DNA of 64,000 nucleotides. It comes from Roseitalea porphyridii (GTDB lineage: Bacteria > Pseudomonadota > Alphaproteobacteria > Rhizobiales > Rhizobiaceae). Shown here one piece after another: positions 17,940 through 26,799 of the stretch. The notes under the pieces are model-generated. The model did no database searches. It had not been told where the DNA came from and saw only the letters and a program-made list of their open reading frames with translations. Each line of letters opens with the position of its first letter. The first letter of the stretch is position 1. Both the position numbers and the translations under genes were made by a program. The stretch covers positions 1,984,001-2,048,000 of the forward strand of contig NZ_CP036532.1 of NCBI RefSeq assembly GCF_004331955.1, read 5' to 3'.

Positions 17940-19157
17940 CTATCGCCGCGCATCCAAAGAGACCACATTGTGCAACGTGGTCTCGGCGCTCTGCAGGAAG
18001 CGTTTGATGTTGCGTGCGGCCTGCCGGATTCGGTGTTCGTTTTCAACCAGCGCGATGCGCACATGGTCGTCGCCATGCTCGCCGAAGCCGATACCGGGCG
18101 CGACGGCCACCTCGGCCTTCTCGATCAGCAGCTTGGAGAACTCGAGCGAGCCGAGATGCCTGAACTTCTCGGGCACCGGGGCCCAGGCGAACATGGTCGC
18201 CTGCGGCGGCGGCACGTCGAAGCCGGCATTGGCAAAACTCTGCACCAGAACGTCGCGGCGCTTCCGGTAGGTCTCGCGCACCTCGGCGATCTCCGACCCG
18301 TCGCCGTTCAGGGCGGCGGTCGCCGCCACCTGGATCGGCGTGAACGCGCCATAGTCGAGGTAGGATTTCACGCGCGCCAGCGCTCCGATCAGCCGCTCGT
18401 TGCCGACCGCGAACCCCATGCGCCAACCGGGCATCGAGAAGGTCTTCGACATGGAGGTGAATTCGACCGTGACATCCATCGCGCCCGGAACCTGCAGCAC
18501 CGAGGGCGGTGGCGCGTCGTCGAAATAGATCTCCGCATAGGCAAGATCGGACAGGATGATCAGTTCATGCTTGCGGGCGAACGCCACCACCTCCTTGTAG
18601 AAATCGAGCGAGGCGACGAAGGCGGTCGGGTTGGACGGGTAGTTCAGGATCACCGCCAGCGGCTTGGGGATCGAATGGCGCACGGCCCGGTCGAGCGCGG
18701 TCATGAAACCCTCGTCCGGCTCGACCTGCATGGAGCGGATCACGCCGCCCGACATGATGAAGCCGAACGCATGGATCGGATAGGTCGGATCGGGACACAG
18801 CACCACGTCGCCGGGCGCGGTGATCGCCTGGGCCATGTTGGCGAACCCTTCCTTGGAGCCGAGTGTGGCGATCACCTCGCGCTCCGGGTCGAGCTTCACG
18901 CCGAACCGGCGCGCGTAGTAGGCCGCCTGCGCACGGCGCAGGCCGGGAATGCCCTTGGAGGACGAATAGCGGTGCGTGCGCGGATCGCGCACCGTGTCGC
19001 AGAGCTTGTCGACGATCGAGGTGGGCGTCGGCAGATCGGGATTTCCCATGCCCAGATCGATGATGTCGCGACCGGCCGCGCGGGCACTGGCCTTCAGCCG
19101 GTTGACCTGTTCGAAGACATAGGGCGGAAGACGCTTGGTCTTGTGAAACTCTTCCAT
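17940..19157 (-). CDS. Class I/II aminotransferase (AlaC / LL-DAP aminotransferase-like)
   Basis: This 405-residue PLP enzyme of fold type I starts MEEFHKTKRLPPYVFEQVN. The PLP lysine is in SMSKTFSMPGWRMG, and NYPSNPTA is the substrate-binding motif. Homologs in this subgroup are labelled LL-diaminopimelate aminotransferase, or glutamate-pyruvate aminotransferase AlaC. Because alphaproteobacteria normally use the succinylase route to lysine, I favour alanine or broad-range transamination. It heads the hom-glpX-recJ block. Confidence 0.88.
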   Translation of the reverse strand: MEEFHKTKRLPPYVFEQVNRLKASARAAGRDIIDLGMGNPDLPTPTSIVDKLCDTVRDPRTHRYSSSKGIPGLRRAQAAYYARRFGVKLDPEREVIATLGSKEGFANMAQAITAPGDVVLCPDPTYPIHAFGFIMSGGVIRSMQVEPDEGFMTALDRAVRHSIPKPLAVILNYPSNPTAFVASLDFYKEVVAFARKHELIILSDLAYAEIYFDDAPPPSVLQVPGAMDVTVEFTSMSKTFSMPGWRMGFAVGNERLIGALARVKSYLDYGAFTPIQVAATAALNGDGSEIAEVRETYRKRRDVLVQSFANAGFDVPPPQATMFAWAPVPEKFRHLGSLEFSKLLIEKAEVAVAPGIGFGEHGDDHVRIALVENEHRIRQAARNIKRFLQSAETTLHNVVSLDARR

Positions 19158-19226
19158 GGCGCAGCTTTCCCGGAATGGTCGAAAGGCTATAAACCCCGGC
19201 TTGTGAAAAAGCGAGGGGCGACGGGC

Positions 19227-19715
19227 CTATTGGCGGCCCTCGATCCGGCGCAGAACCTCTTCGGAATGGGTCGCGGCGAGCCGTTCGAGTTCGGCAAGAC
19301 GCGCCGCGCTCGCTTCGGGCGAAACCCGGCCAGCGGCGACACCGGCCTGCAGCGCCCGCATCTCGGCAAGCAGCGCGGCGCGTTCGGCATCGGTGATGTG
19401 TGTGGACGCTGGCGGTGGTTCGACGTTGATGTTCGGGTATGCGCCCGTGTTGCGCGCAAGCACGCCGGGATCGGGCCGCGCAACGCCGGCATCCGCCGTG
19501 GCCGGCCCGCTCGCTGGCGCCGCGTCCGGTGCGACGGGAGCGTCCTCGGCGGCCGGCGACGCCGGTGGCGGCAGCGGCGCATTCGAGACCGGGGGCTCGA
19601 CACCGGAAAACGCCGTGTCTACCGTCGAGGTCGAGGTGCAGGCCGACGCGGCGGCGATCGGCGCCATCAGCGCAAGGCGTCGCAAAAAAGACAGAGTTGG
19701 CGAGGCGTTAGGCAA
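19227..19715 (-). CDS. Putative lipoprotein of unknown function
   Basis: This 162-residue protein has a lipoprotein signal: basic n-region, hydrophobic core LALMAPIAAASAC, and the lipobox cysteine at about residue 26. A Pro/Ala-rich linker (about residues 38-95) leads to a short helical C-terminal part with regular Arg/Glu/Leu. It is probably attached to a membrane and exposed to the periplasm. I recognise no family. It lies 69 bp upstream of the aminotransferase and divergent from phaC. Confidence 0.7.
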   Translation of the reverse strand: MPNASPTLSFLRRLALMAPIAAASACTSTSTVDTAFSGVEPPVSNAPLPPPASPAAEDAPVAPDAAPASGPATADAGVARPDPGVLARNTGAYPNINVEPPPASTHITDAERAALLAEMRALQAGVAAGRVSPEASAARLAELERLAATHSEEVLRRIEGRQ

Positions 19716-19821
19716 TCGGGCTACGGCCTTGGTTCCGGTTGATCGTCATCGTCGTGCAACGCTAGTATGGCTTCACGAAGGCCGCCGCAACCGACGCCAA
19801 TGGCCGCAAGGGATGGAAACG

Positions 19822-21669
19822 ATGAGCGCCAAGGCCCGCGACGACGACCCGGGCGACACCTCGGACAAGGGGCGCGAGGCGATCGACGCCTATGTGATCA
19901 AGGACCCCGAAGCCTTTGCGCGCAATCTGGCCCGCATGGTGCAGGCCGCAGGCCACGCCGCGGCCGAGTGGGTCGGCCCGCGCGAGCGCGGCGAGGCGAC
20001 CGACACCATCTCCGAACCCGCCGCCGACATGGCCAAGACGTTTTCCAAGGTCACCGAATACTGGCTGTCGGACCCGCAGCGTGCGCTCGAGGCGCAGACC
20101 AAGCTGTTCTCGGGCTACATGAACATCTGGGCCAACTCCATCAAGCGGATGGGCGACCCGTCGCTCGCCGAGGCCATCCCGACATCGCCGCGCGACAAGC
20201 GCTTCGCGGACGAGGACTGGACCGGCAACGCCTTCTTCTCGTTTCTCAAGCAGGCCTATCTGGTCACTTCGCAATGGGCGACCGATCTGGTCGACAATGC
20301 CGAGGGGCTCGACGCCCACACCAAGCACAAGGCGCAGTTCTACGTGCGCCAGTTCACCAACGCGCTTTCGCCCTCCAACTTCATGATCTCCAATCCAGAG
20401 ATCTTCAAGGAGACGGTCGCCACCAACGGTGAGAACCTCGTGCGCGGGATGGAACTGCTGGCCGAGGATCTGAAGACCGGCAAGGGCGAGGTGCGCATCC
20501 GCCAGGCGGACTATTCGAAGTTCGAGATCGGCAAGAACATCGCGACCACGCCCGGCAAGGTGATCGCCCGCAACGATCTGGTCGAGATCATCCAGTACGA
20601 GCCGACCACCGAAACCGTGCTCAAGCGGCCGCTTCTGATCTGCCCGCCCTGGATCAACAAGTTCTACATCCTCGATCTGAACCCCGACAAGAGTTTCATC
20701 AAGTGGGCGGTCGATCAGGGCCACACCGTCTTCGTCATCTCGTGGGTAAACCCTGACGAGCGACACGCGCAGATGGACTGGGACGACTATATTGACAACG
20801 GGATCGTGTTCGGCCTCGACACGGTGCAGAAGGCGACCGGCGAGGAGCGGGTCAACGCGATCGGCTATTGCGTCGGTGGCACGCTTCTGTCGGCGGCACT
20901 GGCGCTGATGGCGCGTCAGGGCGACCAGCGCATCGCCACCGCGACCCTTTTCACGACCCAGGTCGATTTCACCCATGCCGGCGATCTGAAGGTCTTCGTC
21001 GATGACGAGCAACTCGAAGCGCTCGAAACGCGCATGAAGCAGACCGGCTATCTTGAAGGTTCGAAGATGGCGACGGCCTTCAACATGCTGCGCTCCGGCG
21101 ACCTGATCTGGCCCTACGTCGTCAACAACTACATGAAGGGCAAGGACCCCCTGCCCTTCGACCTGCTCTACTGGAATGCCGACTCGACGCGCATGGCCTG
21201 CGCCAACCACATCTTCTATCTGCGTAACTGCTATCTCGAGAACAATCTGGCCAAGGGCAGGATGAAGCTCGGCGGCAAGCCGGTGAAGCTGTCGGACGTG
21301 ACGATCCCGATCTACAATCTGGCGACGCGCGAGGACCATATCGCGCCGGCCCTTTCGGTGTTCGAGGGCTCGAAACTGTTCGGCGGCGAGGTCACCTACG
21401 TGCTCGGCGGCTCGGGCCACATTGCGGGCGTCGTCAATCCGCCTCACCGCGGCAAGTACCAGTTCTGGAGCGGTCCGAAGGTCGAGGGCGCCTTCGAGGA
21501 CTGGATCGGCAAGGCCGAGATGACCGAGGGTTCCTGGTGGCCGCACTGGCACAAATGGATCCGCAGCCAGGACAATGCCGACGTGCCCGCCCGCACCAAG
21601 CTTGGCCTCGGCGGCAAGAAGAAGCTGCTCGGCGACGCCCCCGGGGAGTATGTCAGGGTGCGGGTGTGA
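19822..21669 (+). CDS. phaC: Class I poly(3-hydroxyalkanoate) synthase
   Basis: PhaC polymerises 3-hydroxyacyl-CoA into storage granules. I chose the ATG at 19822 (MSAKARDDD), because AAGGG at 19808-19812 is correctly spaced for it and too close to the ATG at 19813; this gives 615 residues. The lipase-like box GYCVGG holds the catalytic C350. The aspartate lies in REDHIAP and the histidine in GGSGHIAGVVNPP. The N-terminal PhaC domain is complete. It heads the plus-strand block phaC-sfsA-map-radC. Confidence 0.95.
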   Translation: MSAKARDDDPGDTSDKGREAIDAYVIKDPEAFARNLARMVQAAGHAAAEWVGPRERGEATDTISEPAADMAKTFSKVTEYWLSDPQRALEAQTKLFSGYMNIWANSIKRMGDPSLAEAIPTSPRDKRFADEDWTGNAFFSFLKQAYLVTSQWATDLVDNAEGLDAHTKHKAQFYVRQFTNALSPSNFMISNPEIFKETVATNGENLVRGMELLAEDLKTGKGEVRIRQADYSKFEIGKNIATTPGKVIARNDLVEIIQYEPTTETVLKRPLLICPPWINKFYILDLNPDKSFIKWAVDQGHTVFVISWVNPDERHAQMDWDDYIDNGIVFGLDTVQKATGEERVNAIGYCVGGTLLSAALALMARQGDQRIATATLFTTQVDFTHAGDLKVFVDDEQLEALETRMKQTGYLEGSKMATAFNMLRSGDLIWPYVVNNYMKGKDPLPFDLLYWNADSTRMACANHIFYLRNCYLENNLAKGRMKLGGKPVKLSDVTIPIYNLATREDHIAPALSVFEGSKLFGGEVTYVLGGSGHIAGVVNPPHRGKYQFWSGPKVEGAFEDWIGKAEMTEGSWWPHWHKWIRSQDNADVPARTKLGLGGKKKLLGDAPGEYVRVRV

Positions 21670-21697
21670 TCGCCCGCGCTGAACGACGGCCTTCCCG

Positions 21698-22417
21698 ATG
21701 ATCTTCGACCCGCCCCTGATCGAGGCGCGGCTGATCCGCCGCTACAAGCGCTTTCTGGCCGACGTCACGCTCAAAGATGGTCGTGACATCACCGTCTCGG
21801 TGCCCAACACCGGCTCGATGATGGGGCTGACGACGCCCGGCTCCCGCGTGTTCCTGTCGCGCTCGGACGATCCCAAACGCAAATACGCCCACCGACTCGA
21901 ACTGGTCGAGGCGGACGGCACGCTGGTCGGCATCAACACAGGTCTGCCCAACCGGCTGGCCGCCGAAGCGATCATGGCGGGTCTGGTGGGCGACCTCGGC
22001 GCCTATCCGACGATCCGGCGCGAGCAGAAGTACGGCACGAACTCCCGCATTGATCTGCTGCTGGAGGACCCGGCGCGCGGTCGCGCCTATGTCGAAGTCA
22101 AGAACGTCCACCTGATGCGCGAACGCGGCCTTGCCGAATTCCCCGATACGAGGACCGCGCGCGGCGCCAAGCACCTGCGCGAACTTGGCGCCATGGCCGA
22201 GGCGGGCCACCGTGCCGTGATGGTCTTCGTGATCCAGCGCGCCGACTGCGACCAGTTCCGGCTGTGCCGCGATCTCGACCCCGACTACGCGGCCGAATTT
22301 GATCGGGCGACGGCGCGCGGGGTTGAAGCTTTCGCGGTTCGGTGCCAAATCTCGACGAATGCCATCCTGCCCGACGCGCTGCTCCCGATCGACGAGCCGC
22401 TCGCGGGCGCGGCCTGA
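21698..22417 (+). CDS. sfsA: SfsA family DNA-binding/nuclease-like protein
   Basis: SfsA (sugar fermentation stimulation protein) is a nucleic-acid-binding protein with a PD-(D/E)XK-like fold; its role is poorly known. The 239-residue length is normal. Family motifs include [20 protein letters not shown] and VEVKNVHLM, the last two carrying the acidic residues and lysine of the nuclease-like site. It follows phaC by 28 bp and precedes map by 24 bp. Confidence 0.93.
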   Translation: MIFDPPLIEARLIRRYKRFLADVTLKDGRDITVSVPNTGSMMGLTTPGSRVFLSRSDDPKRKYAHRLELVEADGTLVGINTGLPNRLAAEAIMAGLVGDLGAYPTIRREQKYGTNSRIDLLLEDPARGRAYVEVKNVHLMRERGLAEFPDTRTARGAKHLRELGAMAEAGHRAVMVFVIQRADCDQFRLCRDLDPDYAAEFDRATARGVEAFAVRCQISTNAILPDALLPIDEPLAGAA

Positions 22418-22441
22418 TCGACCTTCCGGGCGGACCCGACC

Positions 22442-23275
22442 ATGGTGACCTATCTCGACGCTGCCGTTGCTCCGGTGAAGAACACCGGCCAGATTCGCCT
22501 GCACGGCGAAGAGGGCTTTGCCGGCATGCGCAAGGCCGGGGCCCTGGTCGCCGAGGCGCTCGACGCGGTTGCCCCGCTTCTCGAACCCGGCACCACGACC
22601 AACCGAATCGATCGGTTCCTGTTCGAGTTCGGCATGGACCACAACGCCGTTCCGGCGACGCTGAACTATCGCGGCTACACCAAGAGTTCGTGCACCTCGA
22701 TCAACCATGTCGTCTGCCACGGCATCCCGAACGACAAGCCGCTGCGCGACGGCGACATCGTCAACATCGACGTGACCTACGTGCTCGACGGCTGGCATGG
22801 CGATTCTTCGCGCATGTACCCGGTCGGCCAGCCCAAGCGCGCCGCCGAACGGCTGATGGACGTCACGCATGAATGCCTGATGCGCGGCATTGCCGCCGTC
22901 AAACCGGGCGCCCGGATGGGCGCGATCGGCGCCGCCATCCAGAGCTTCGCCGAAGCCGAGCGCTGCTCGGTCGTGCGCGACTTCTGCGGCCACGGCATCG
23001 GACGCCTGTTCCACGACGCGCCGAACGTTCTGCATTACGGCCGCGCCGACGAGGGTGCCGAGATCAAGCCGGGCATGATCTTCACCATCGAACCGATGAT
23101 CAATCTGGGCCGCGCCCATGTGAAGGTCCTGTCGGACGGCTGGACGGCGGTCACCCGCGACCGGTCGCTTTCGGCGCAGTACGAGCACACGGTCGGCGTC
23201 ACCGGGGACGGCTGCGAGATCTTCACCCTGTCGCCCGGTGGCCTGGACAAGCCGGGCCTGCCGATCGCGCGGTAG
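22442..23275 (+). CDS. map: Methionine aminopeptidase type I
   Basis: This enzyme removes initiator methionine from nascent proteins. It has 277 residues. The metal ligands are recognisable in DIVNIDVTYVLDGWHGDSSRM (two aspartates), FCGHGIGR (His), FTIEPM (Glu) and YEHTVGV (Glu). The start ATG is at 22442. It lies between sfsA and radC, with three bases before radC. Confidence 0.96.
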   Translation: MVTYLDAAVAPVKNTGQIRLHGEEGFAGMRKAGALVAEALDAVAPLLEPGTTTNRIDRFLFEFGMDHNAVPATLNYRGYTKSSCTSINHVVCHGIPNDKPLRDGDIVNIDVTYVLDGWHGDSSRMYPVGQPKRAAERLMDVTHECLMRGIAAVKPGARMGAIGAAIQSFAEAERCSVVRDFCGHGIGRLFHDAPNVLHYGRADEGAEIKPGMIFTIEPMINLGRAHVKVLSDGWTAVTRDRSLSAQYEHTVGVTGDGCEIFTLSPGGLDKPGLPIAR

Positions 23276-23278
23276 ACC

Positions 23279-24046
23279 ATGGCCGATGAAGGCGACGAGC
23301 ATGACGAGCGCGCCGCCTTCCTGCGTGAAGCCCGTGACAACACGCCGTTCGCCCGCACAAAGGCAACGCGAACGCCCTCGCCCCATGCCGGCCATCGCGA
23401 ACGGCTGCGCGCCCGGTTCGCCAAGGCGGGCGCCGACGCGCTCGCCGACTACGAATTGCTCGAACTTCTCCTCTACCGCTCCATTCCCCGGCGCGACACC
23501 AAGCCAATCGCCAAGGCGCTGATCGCCCGGTTCGGATCGTTCGGCGCGGTGCTGGGCGCGGACCCGGCCCGCATCGCCGAAGTGACCGGCATGGGTGAAT
23601 CGAGCGCGCTCGACCTCAAGATCGTCGCCGCCTCGGCGCGGATGATGGTCCGCCAGGGCATCGACGACCGGCAGGTGCTGAACTCCTGGTCGGCGGTGAT
23701 CGACTATTGCACGGCCGCCATGGCGCACGAGAGCCGCGAGCAGTTCCGCGTTCTGTATCTCGACAAGAAGAACGGGCTGATCGCCGACGAGGTCCAGCAG
23801 ACCGGCACGGTCGACCACACGCCGGTCTATCCGCGTGAGGTCCTTCGCCGTGCGGTCGAACTGCACGCCACCGCGATCATTCTCGTGCACAACCACCCTT
23901 CCGGCGATCCGACGCCCTCGCGAGCCGACATCCAGATGACGAGGAAGATCGTCGAGGCGCTCGAACCGCTCGATATCGTCGTGCACGACCATGTGATCAT
24001 CGGCAAGTCCGGCCATGCGAGCCTCAAGGGGCTGGGGCTGGTGTGA
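23279..24046 (+). CDS. radC: RadC/YeeS-like JAB domain protein
   Basis: This 255-residue protein has the RadC layout: an N-terminal helix-hairpin-helix-like part (about residues 40-120) and a C-terminal JAB/MPN domain with the zinc motif [14 protein letters not shown]. The historic link of RadC to DNA repair is doubtful, and the true function is unknown. It follows map with a 3-bp gap and is the last gene of this block. Confidence 0.93.
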   Translation: MADEGDEHDERAAFLREARDNTPFARTKATRTPSPHAGHRERLRARFAKAGADALADYELLELLLYRSIPRRDTKPIAKALIARFGSFGAVLGADPARIAEVTGMGESSALDLKIVAASARMMVRQGIDDRQVLNSWSAVIDYCTAAMAHESREQFRVLYLDKKNGLIADEVQQTGTVDHTPVYPREVLRRAVELHATAIILVHNHPSGDPTPSRADIQMTRKIVEALEPLDIVVHDHVIIGKSGHASLKGLGLV

Positions 24047-24057
24047 ATGCGCGCGCT

Positions 24058-24083
24058 CCTTCTCCCCGCGGGCGGGGAGAAGG
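24058..24083. repeat. RIME-like palindromic repeat
   Basis: A perfect 12-bp stem (CCTTCTCCCCGC paired with GCGGGGAGAAGG) closes a 2-base loop just after the radC stop. Palindromes of this CTTCTCCCC type are widespread intergenic elements in rhizobia. It may also stop transcription of the phaC block. Confidence 0.75.
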
Positions 24084-24171
24084 TGGGCCCGAGCGCAGCG
24101 AGGGGTCGGATGAGGGGCAGCGCAACCGGTTGCCTCAGCCCCTCAAGGGGAAGGCCAGTTTCCTTGCTTCA

Positions 24172-24246
24172 CGTCATCCCGGAACCTGATTCCGGGATCC
24201 ATCATCTATCCCGGCGCCGTGGATTCCGGGGTCAAGCCCCGGAATG
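24172..24246. repeat. Tandem pair of REP-like hairpins
   Basis: Two hairpins stand side by side. The first pairs ATCCCGGAA (24176-24184) with TTCCGGGAT (24190-24198) around CCTGA, the same loop as at 7957-7987. The second pairs ATTCCGGGG (24223-24231) with CCCCGGAAT (24237-24245) around TCAAG. The outer ends read GTCATCCC and GGAATGAC, so the pair is arranged head to head like the two repeats around the GIY-YIG gene, but only about 24 bp lie between them. Confidence 0.75.
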
Positions 24247-24277
24247 ACGGCTTCATCGGGCGGTCGGCGAAAACACT

Positions 24278-25810
24278 TCACAACGGAATGTTGTCGTGCT
24301 TCTTCCAGGGGTTTTCGAGGTCCTTGTTGCGCAGCAGCCGCAGCGCACGGGCCACCCGGTTTCGCGTGGAGCGCGGCATGATCACCTCGTCCACATAGCC
24401 GCGCTCGGCGGCGACGAACGGCGAAAGGAACCGGTCCTCGTAGGATCGTGTGTGTTCGGCGATCCTGTCGGGATCGCCGGCATCCTTGCGGTGGATGATC
24501 TCGACGGCGCCCTTGGCGCCCATCACCGCGATCTGCGCGCTCGGCCAGGCATAGTTGATGTCGCCGCGCAGATGCTTGGACGCCATCACGTCATAGGCAC
24601 CGCCGAACGCCTTGCGGGTGATCACCGTCACCTTGGGCACGGTCGCCTCGCCATAGGCGAACAGCAGTTTCGCGCCGTGCTTGATCAGCCCGCCATATTC
24701 CTGGCTGGTGCCCGGCAGGAAGCCCGGCACGTCGACGAAGGTGACGATCGGGATCGAAAACGCGTCGCAAAAGCGCACGAACCGCGCCGCCTTGCGGCTG
24801 GCGTCGGAATCGAGCACGCCCGCCAGCACCAGCGGCTGGTTGGCGACGAACCCCGTCGTCCGCCCTTCCATCCGGCCGAAACCGGTGACGATGTTCTTTG
24901 CGAAGTCGGCCTGGATTTCGAAGAAGTCGCCTTCGTCGATCGTCTTCTCGATCAGTTCCTTGATGTCGTAGGGCTTGTTGGCGTTGTCCGGCACCAGCGT
25001 GTCGAGCGACGGATCGTCCTCGCCGATCGGCTGGTGCGTCTGCAGTTCCGGGATCGGGGCCGTGTTCGACGAGGGCAGGAAATCGACCAGCCGACGCATC
25101 TGCAAGAGCGCGTCGACATCGTGATCGTAGGCCCCGTCGGCGATCGACGATTTGGTCGTGTGCACCCGCGCTCCGCCCAGTTCCTCGGCGGTCACGGTCT
25201 CGTTGGTGACGGTCTTGACCACATCGGGGCCGGTGACGAACATGTAGGAGCGTTCGCGCACCATGAAGATGAAGTCGGTCATTGCCGGCGAATAGACATC
25301 GCCCCCCGCGCACGGGCCCATGATCACCGAAATCTGCGGTATGACACCCGAGGCGAGGATGTTGCGCTGGAACACTTCGGCGTAGCCGCCGAGCGCTGCC
25401 ACCCCCTCCTGTATGCGGGCGCCGCCGGCATCGTAAAGGCCGATGATCGGCGCGCGGTTTCGCAGCGCAAGATCCTGCACCTTCTGGATCTTCTGGGCGT
25501 GGGTTTCCGATAGCGAGCCGCCGAAGACGGTGAAATCCTTGGCGAAGACGAAAACGGCGCGCCCGTTCACCGTGCCCCAGCCGGTGACGACGCCATCGCC
25601 CGGTATCTTGGTCTGGTCCATACCGAAATCGGTGCAGCGGTGCTCGACGAACATGTCGAACTCCTCGAAACTGCCCGCGTCGAGCAGCACCGTCAGCCGC
25701 TCCCTTGCGGTCAGCTTGCCGCGCCCGTGCTGCGCGTCGATGCGCTTCTGACCGCCGCCGAGCATCGCGGTCGCCCGGCGCTGTTCGAGTTCCTCGATGA
25801 CCTCTTTCAT
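24278..25810 (-). CDS. pccB: Acyl-CoA (propionyl-CoA) carboxylase beta subunit
   Basis: This is the carboxyltransferase subunit of a biotin-dependent acyl-CoA carboxylase, most like propionyl-CoA carboxylase. The 510-residue length and motifs such as [27 protein letters not shown] and [12 protein letters not shown] are typical. With phaC in the same chromosome, propionyl-CoA handling fits, but the alpha subunit is not in the window, so substrate is inferred. It lies 75 bp downstream of the ATP12 gene on the same strand. Confidence 0.92.
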   Translation of the reverse strand: MKEVIEELEQRRATAMLGGGQKRIDAQHGRGKLTARERLTVLLDAGSFEEFDMFVEHRCTDFGMDQTKIPGDGVVTGWGTVNGRAVFVFAKDFTVFGGSLSETHAQKIQKVQDLALRNRAPIIGLYDAGGARIQEGVAALGGYAEVFQRNILASGVIPQISVIMGPCAGGDVYSPAMTDFIFMVRERSYMFVTGPDVVKTVTNETVTAEELGGARVHTTKSSIADGAYDHDVDALLQMRRLVDFLPSSNTAPIPELQTHQPIGEDDPSLDTLVPDNANKPYDIKELIEKTIDEGDFFEIQADFAKNIVTGFGRMEGRTTGFVANQPLVLAGVLDSDASRKAARFVRFCDAFSIPIVTFVDVPGFLPGTSQEYGGLIKHGAKLLFAYGEATVPKVTVITRKAFGGAYDVMASKHLRGDINYAWPSAQIAVMGAKGAVEIIHRKDAGDPDRIAEHTRSYEDRFLSPFVAAERGYVDEVIMPRSTRNRVARALRLLRNKDLENPWKKHDNIPL

Positions 25811-25885
25811 GCCTGCCCGTCCCTTGCCGCCTGTGCGTCCGGATGGCTAGCAGGCCGCACCGGCGCCGCAAAGCCGCCTTTCGGA

Positions 25886-26674
25886 CTATCCCGAAAGCGC
25901 GCCGACCATGCGCTCGGCCGCTTCCATCTCGCGCCACCGCCGAGCGCGCATGGCACTGGCTTCGGCATCCTCGCCCCATTGGGCGATGTTGAAATCCTCG
26001 TCGACATGCGCCGCTTCCCACGCCTCGGCCGCGCTCCACTCGCCCCGGAACGTGCCGAAGGCAAGGATCGCCGATCCGGTCAGCGTCGTCATCGAATGCA
26101 GCGCGGCGAGCGCGACCGGATCGTCGATCTGCCTGACGAGCGCGCCCAGCGCGGCCAGCGTCTCGCGCGGCTGGGCGACGTGCATGACGCCCTCGGCCAG
26201 AACGAAGCGCGCGCCGGCCTGCCGCTCGGCCCAGTCGAGCAGGCCATCCCATTTCGCGCGCTGCGCCTCGACAAGCGTTTCGGGTGCGTCCGCCCGGTAG
26301 CACAGAAGATCGGTTCCGAAGAACCGGATGACGTCCTCGACCACCGCCTGTGGGTCGGCGGCGACGCCGTCGATCGCCGTATTGACCAGACGAAAGGCGG
26401 GCATGGTCGCCGGATCGAGCGTTTCGCCCTGGGCGGCGAATTCGTCGGCGACGATCCGCGCCGCCGGCTCGGTCGCCAGCGCGATGATCGTCCGGCCGGG
26501 CGTTTTCGCGGGTCTGCCATCGAGATGGACGGCGAACCCGTCAGCCTCCGGAGCAATCCCGGCCGTCTTGTAGAAGCGCCTGGGCAGCGGCGCGCGCATC
26601 GCCTCCTGCGCCGCCTTGACCGGATCGCGTGCCTCGGGCCGGCCCGCGTCGAGTTCGTTGAGAATGTCGCGCAT
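25886..26674 (-). CDS. ATP12 family F1-ATPase assembly chaperone
   Basis: ATP12 helps assemble the alpha subunit of F1-ATPase and is found in mitochondria and alphaproteobacteria. I chose the ATG at 26674 (MRDILNELDAG), giving 262 residues; the 57 residues upstream in the open frame are not conserved-looking. Family features include RRFYKTAG, HLDGRPAKTPGR and FFGTDLLCYRAD. It is divergent from parE with a 125-bp gap. Confidence 0.92.
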   Translation of the reverse strand: MRDILNELDAGRPEARDPVKAAQEAMRAPLPRRFYKTAGIAPEADGFAVHLDGRPAKTPGRTIIALATEPAARIVADEFAAQGETLDPATMPAFRLVNTAIDGVAADPQAVVEDVIRFFGTDLLCYRADAPETLVEAQRAKWDGLLDWAERQAGARFVLAEGVMHVAQPRETLAALGALVRQIDDPVALAALHSMTTLTGSAILAFGTFRGEWSAAEAWEAAHVDEDFNIAQWGEDAEASAMRARRWREMEAAERMVGALSG

Positions 26675-26799
26675 GGTGCGAACTCCGTTTCGGTCCCAGA
26701 TAGTCCCCCACCCCGGCCCGAGACAAGCGCCCGATGCATTTCGCCTGCGATCGTCGGCTGTGCCATAGTGCGGCCTGATTCGGGGCTTCACGAACAAGC

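Noticed and set aside
21653-24016. Long minus-strand open frame opposite sfsA, map and radC
   Set aside because: It is a shadow of three well-supported genes; the translated text is low-complexity and spans the ends of several real genes.
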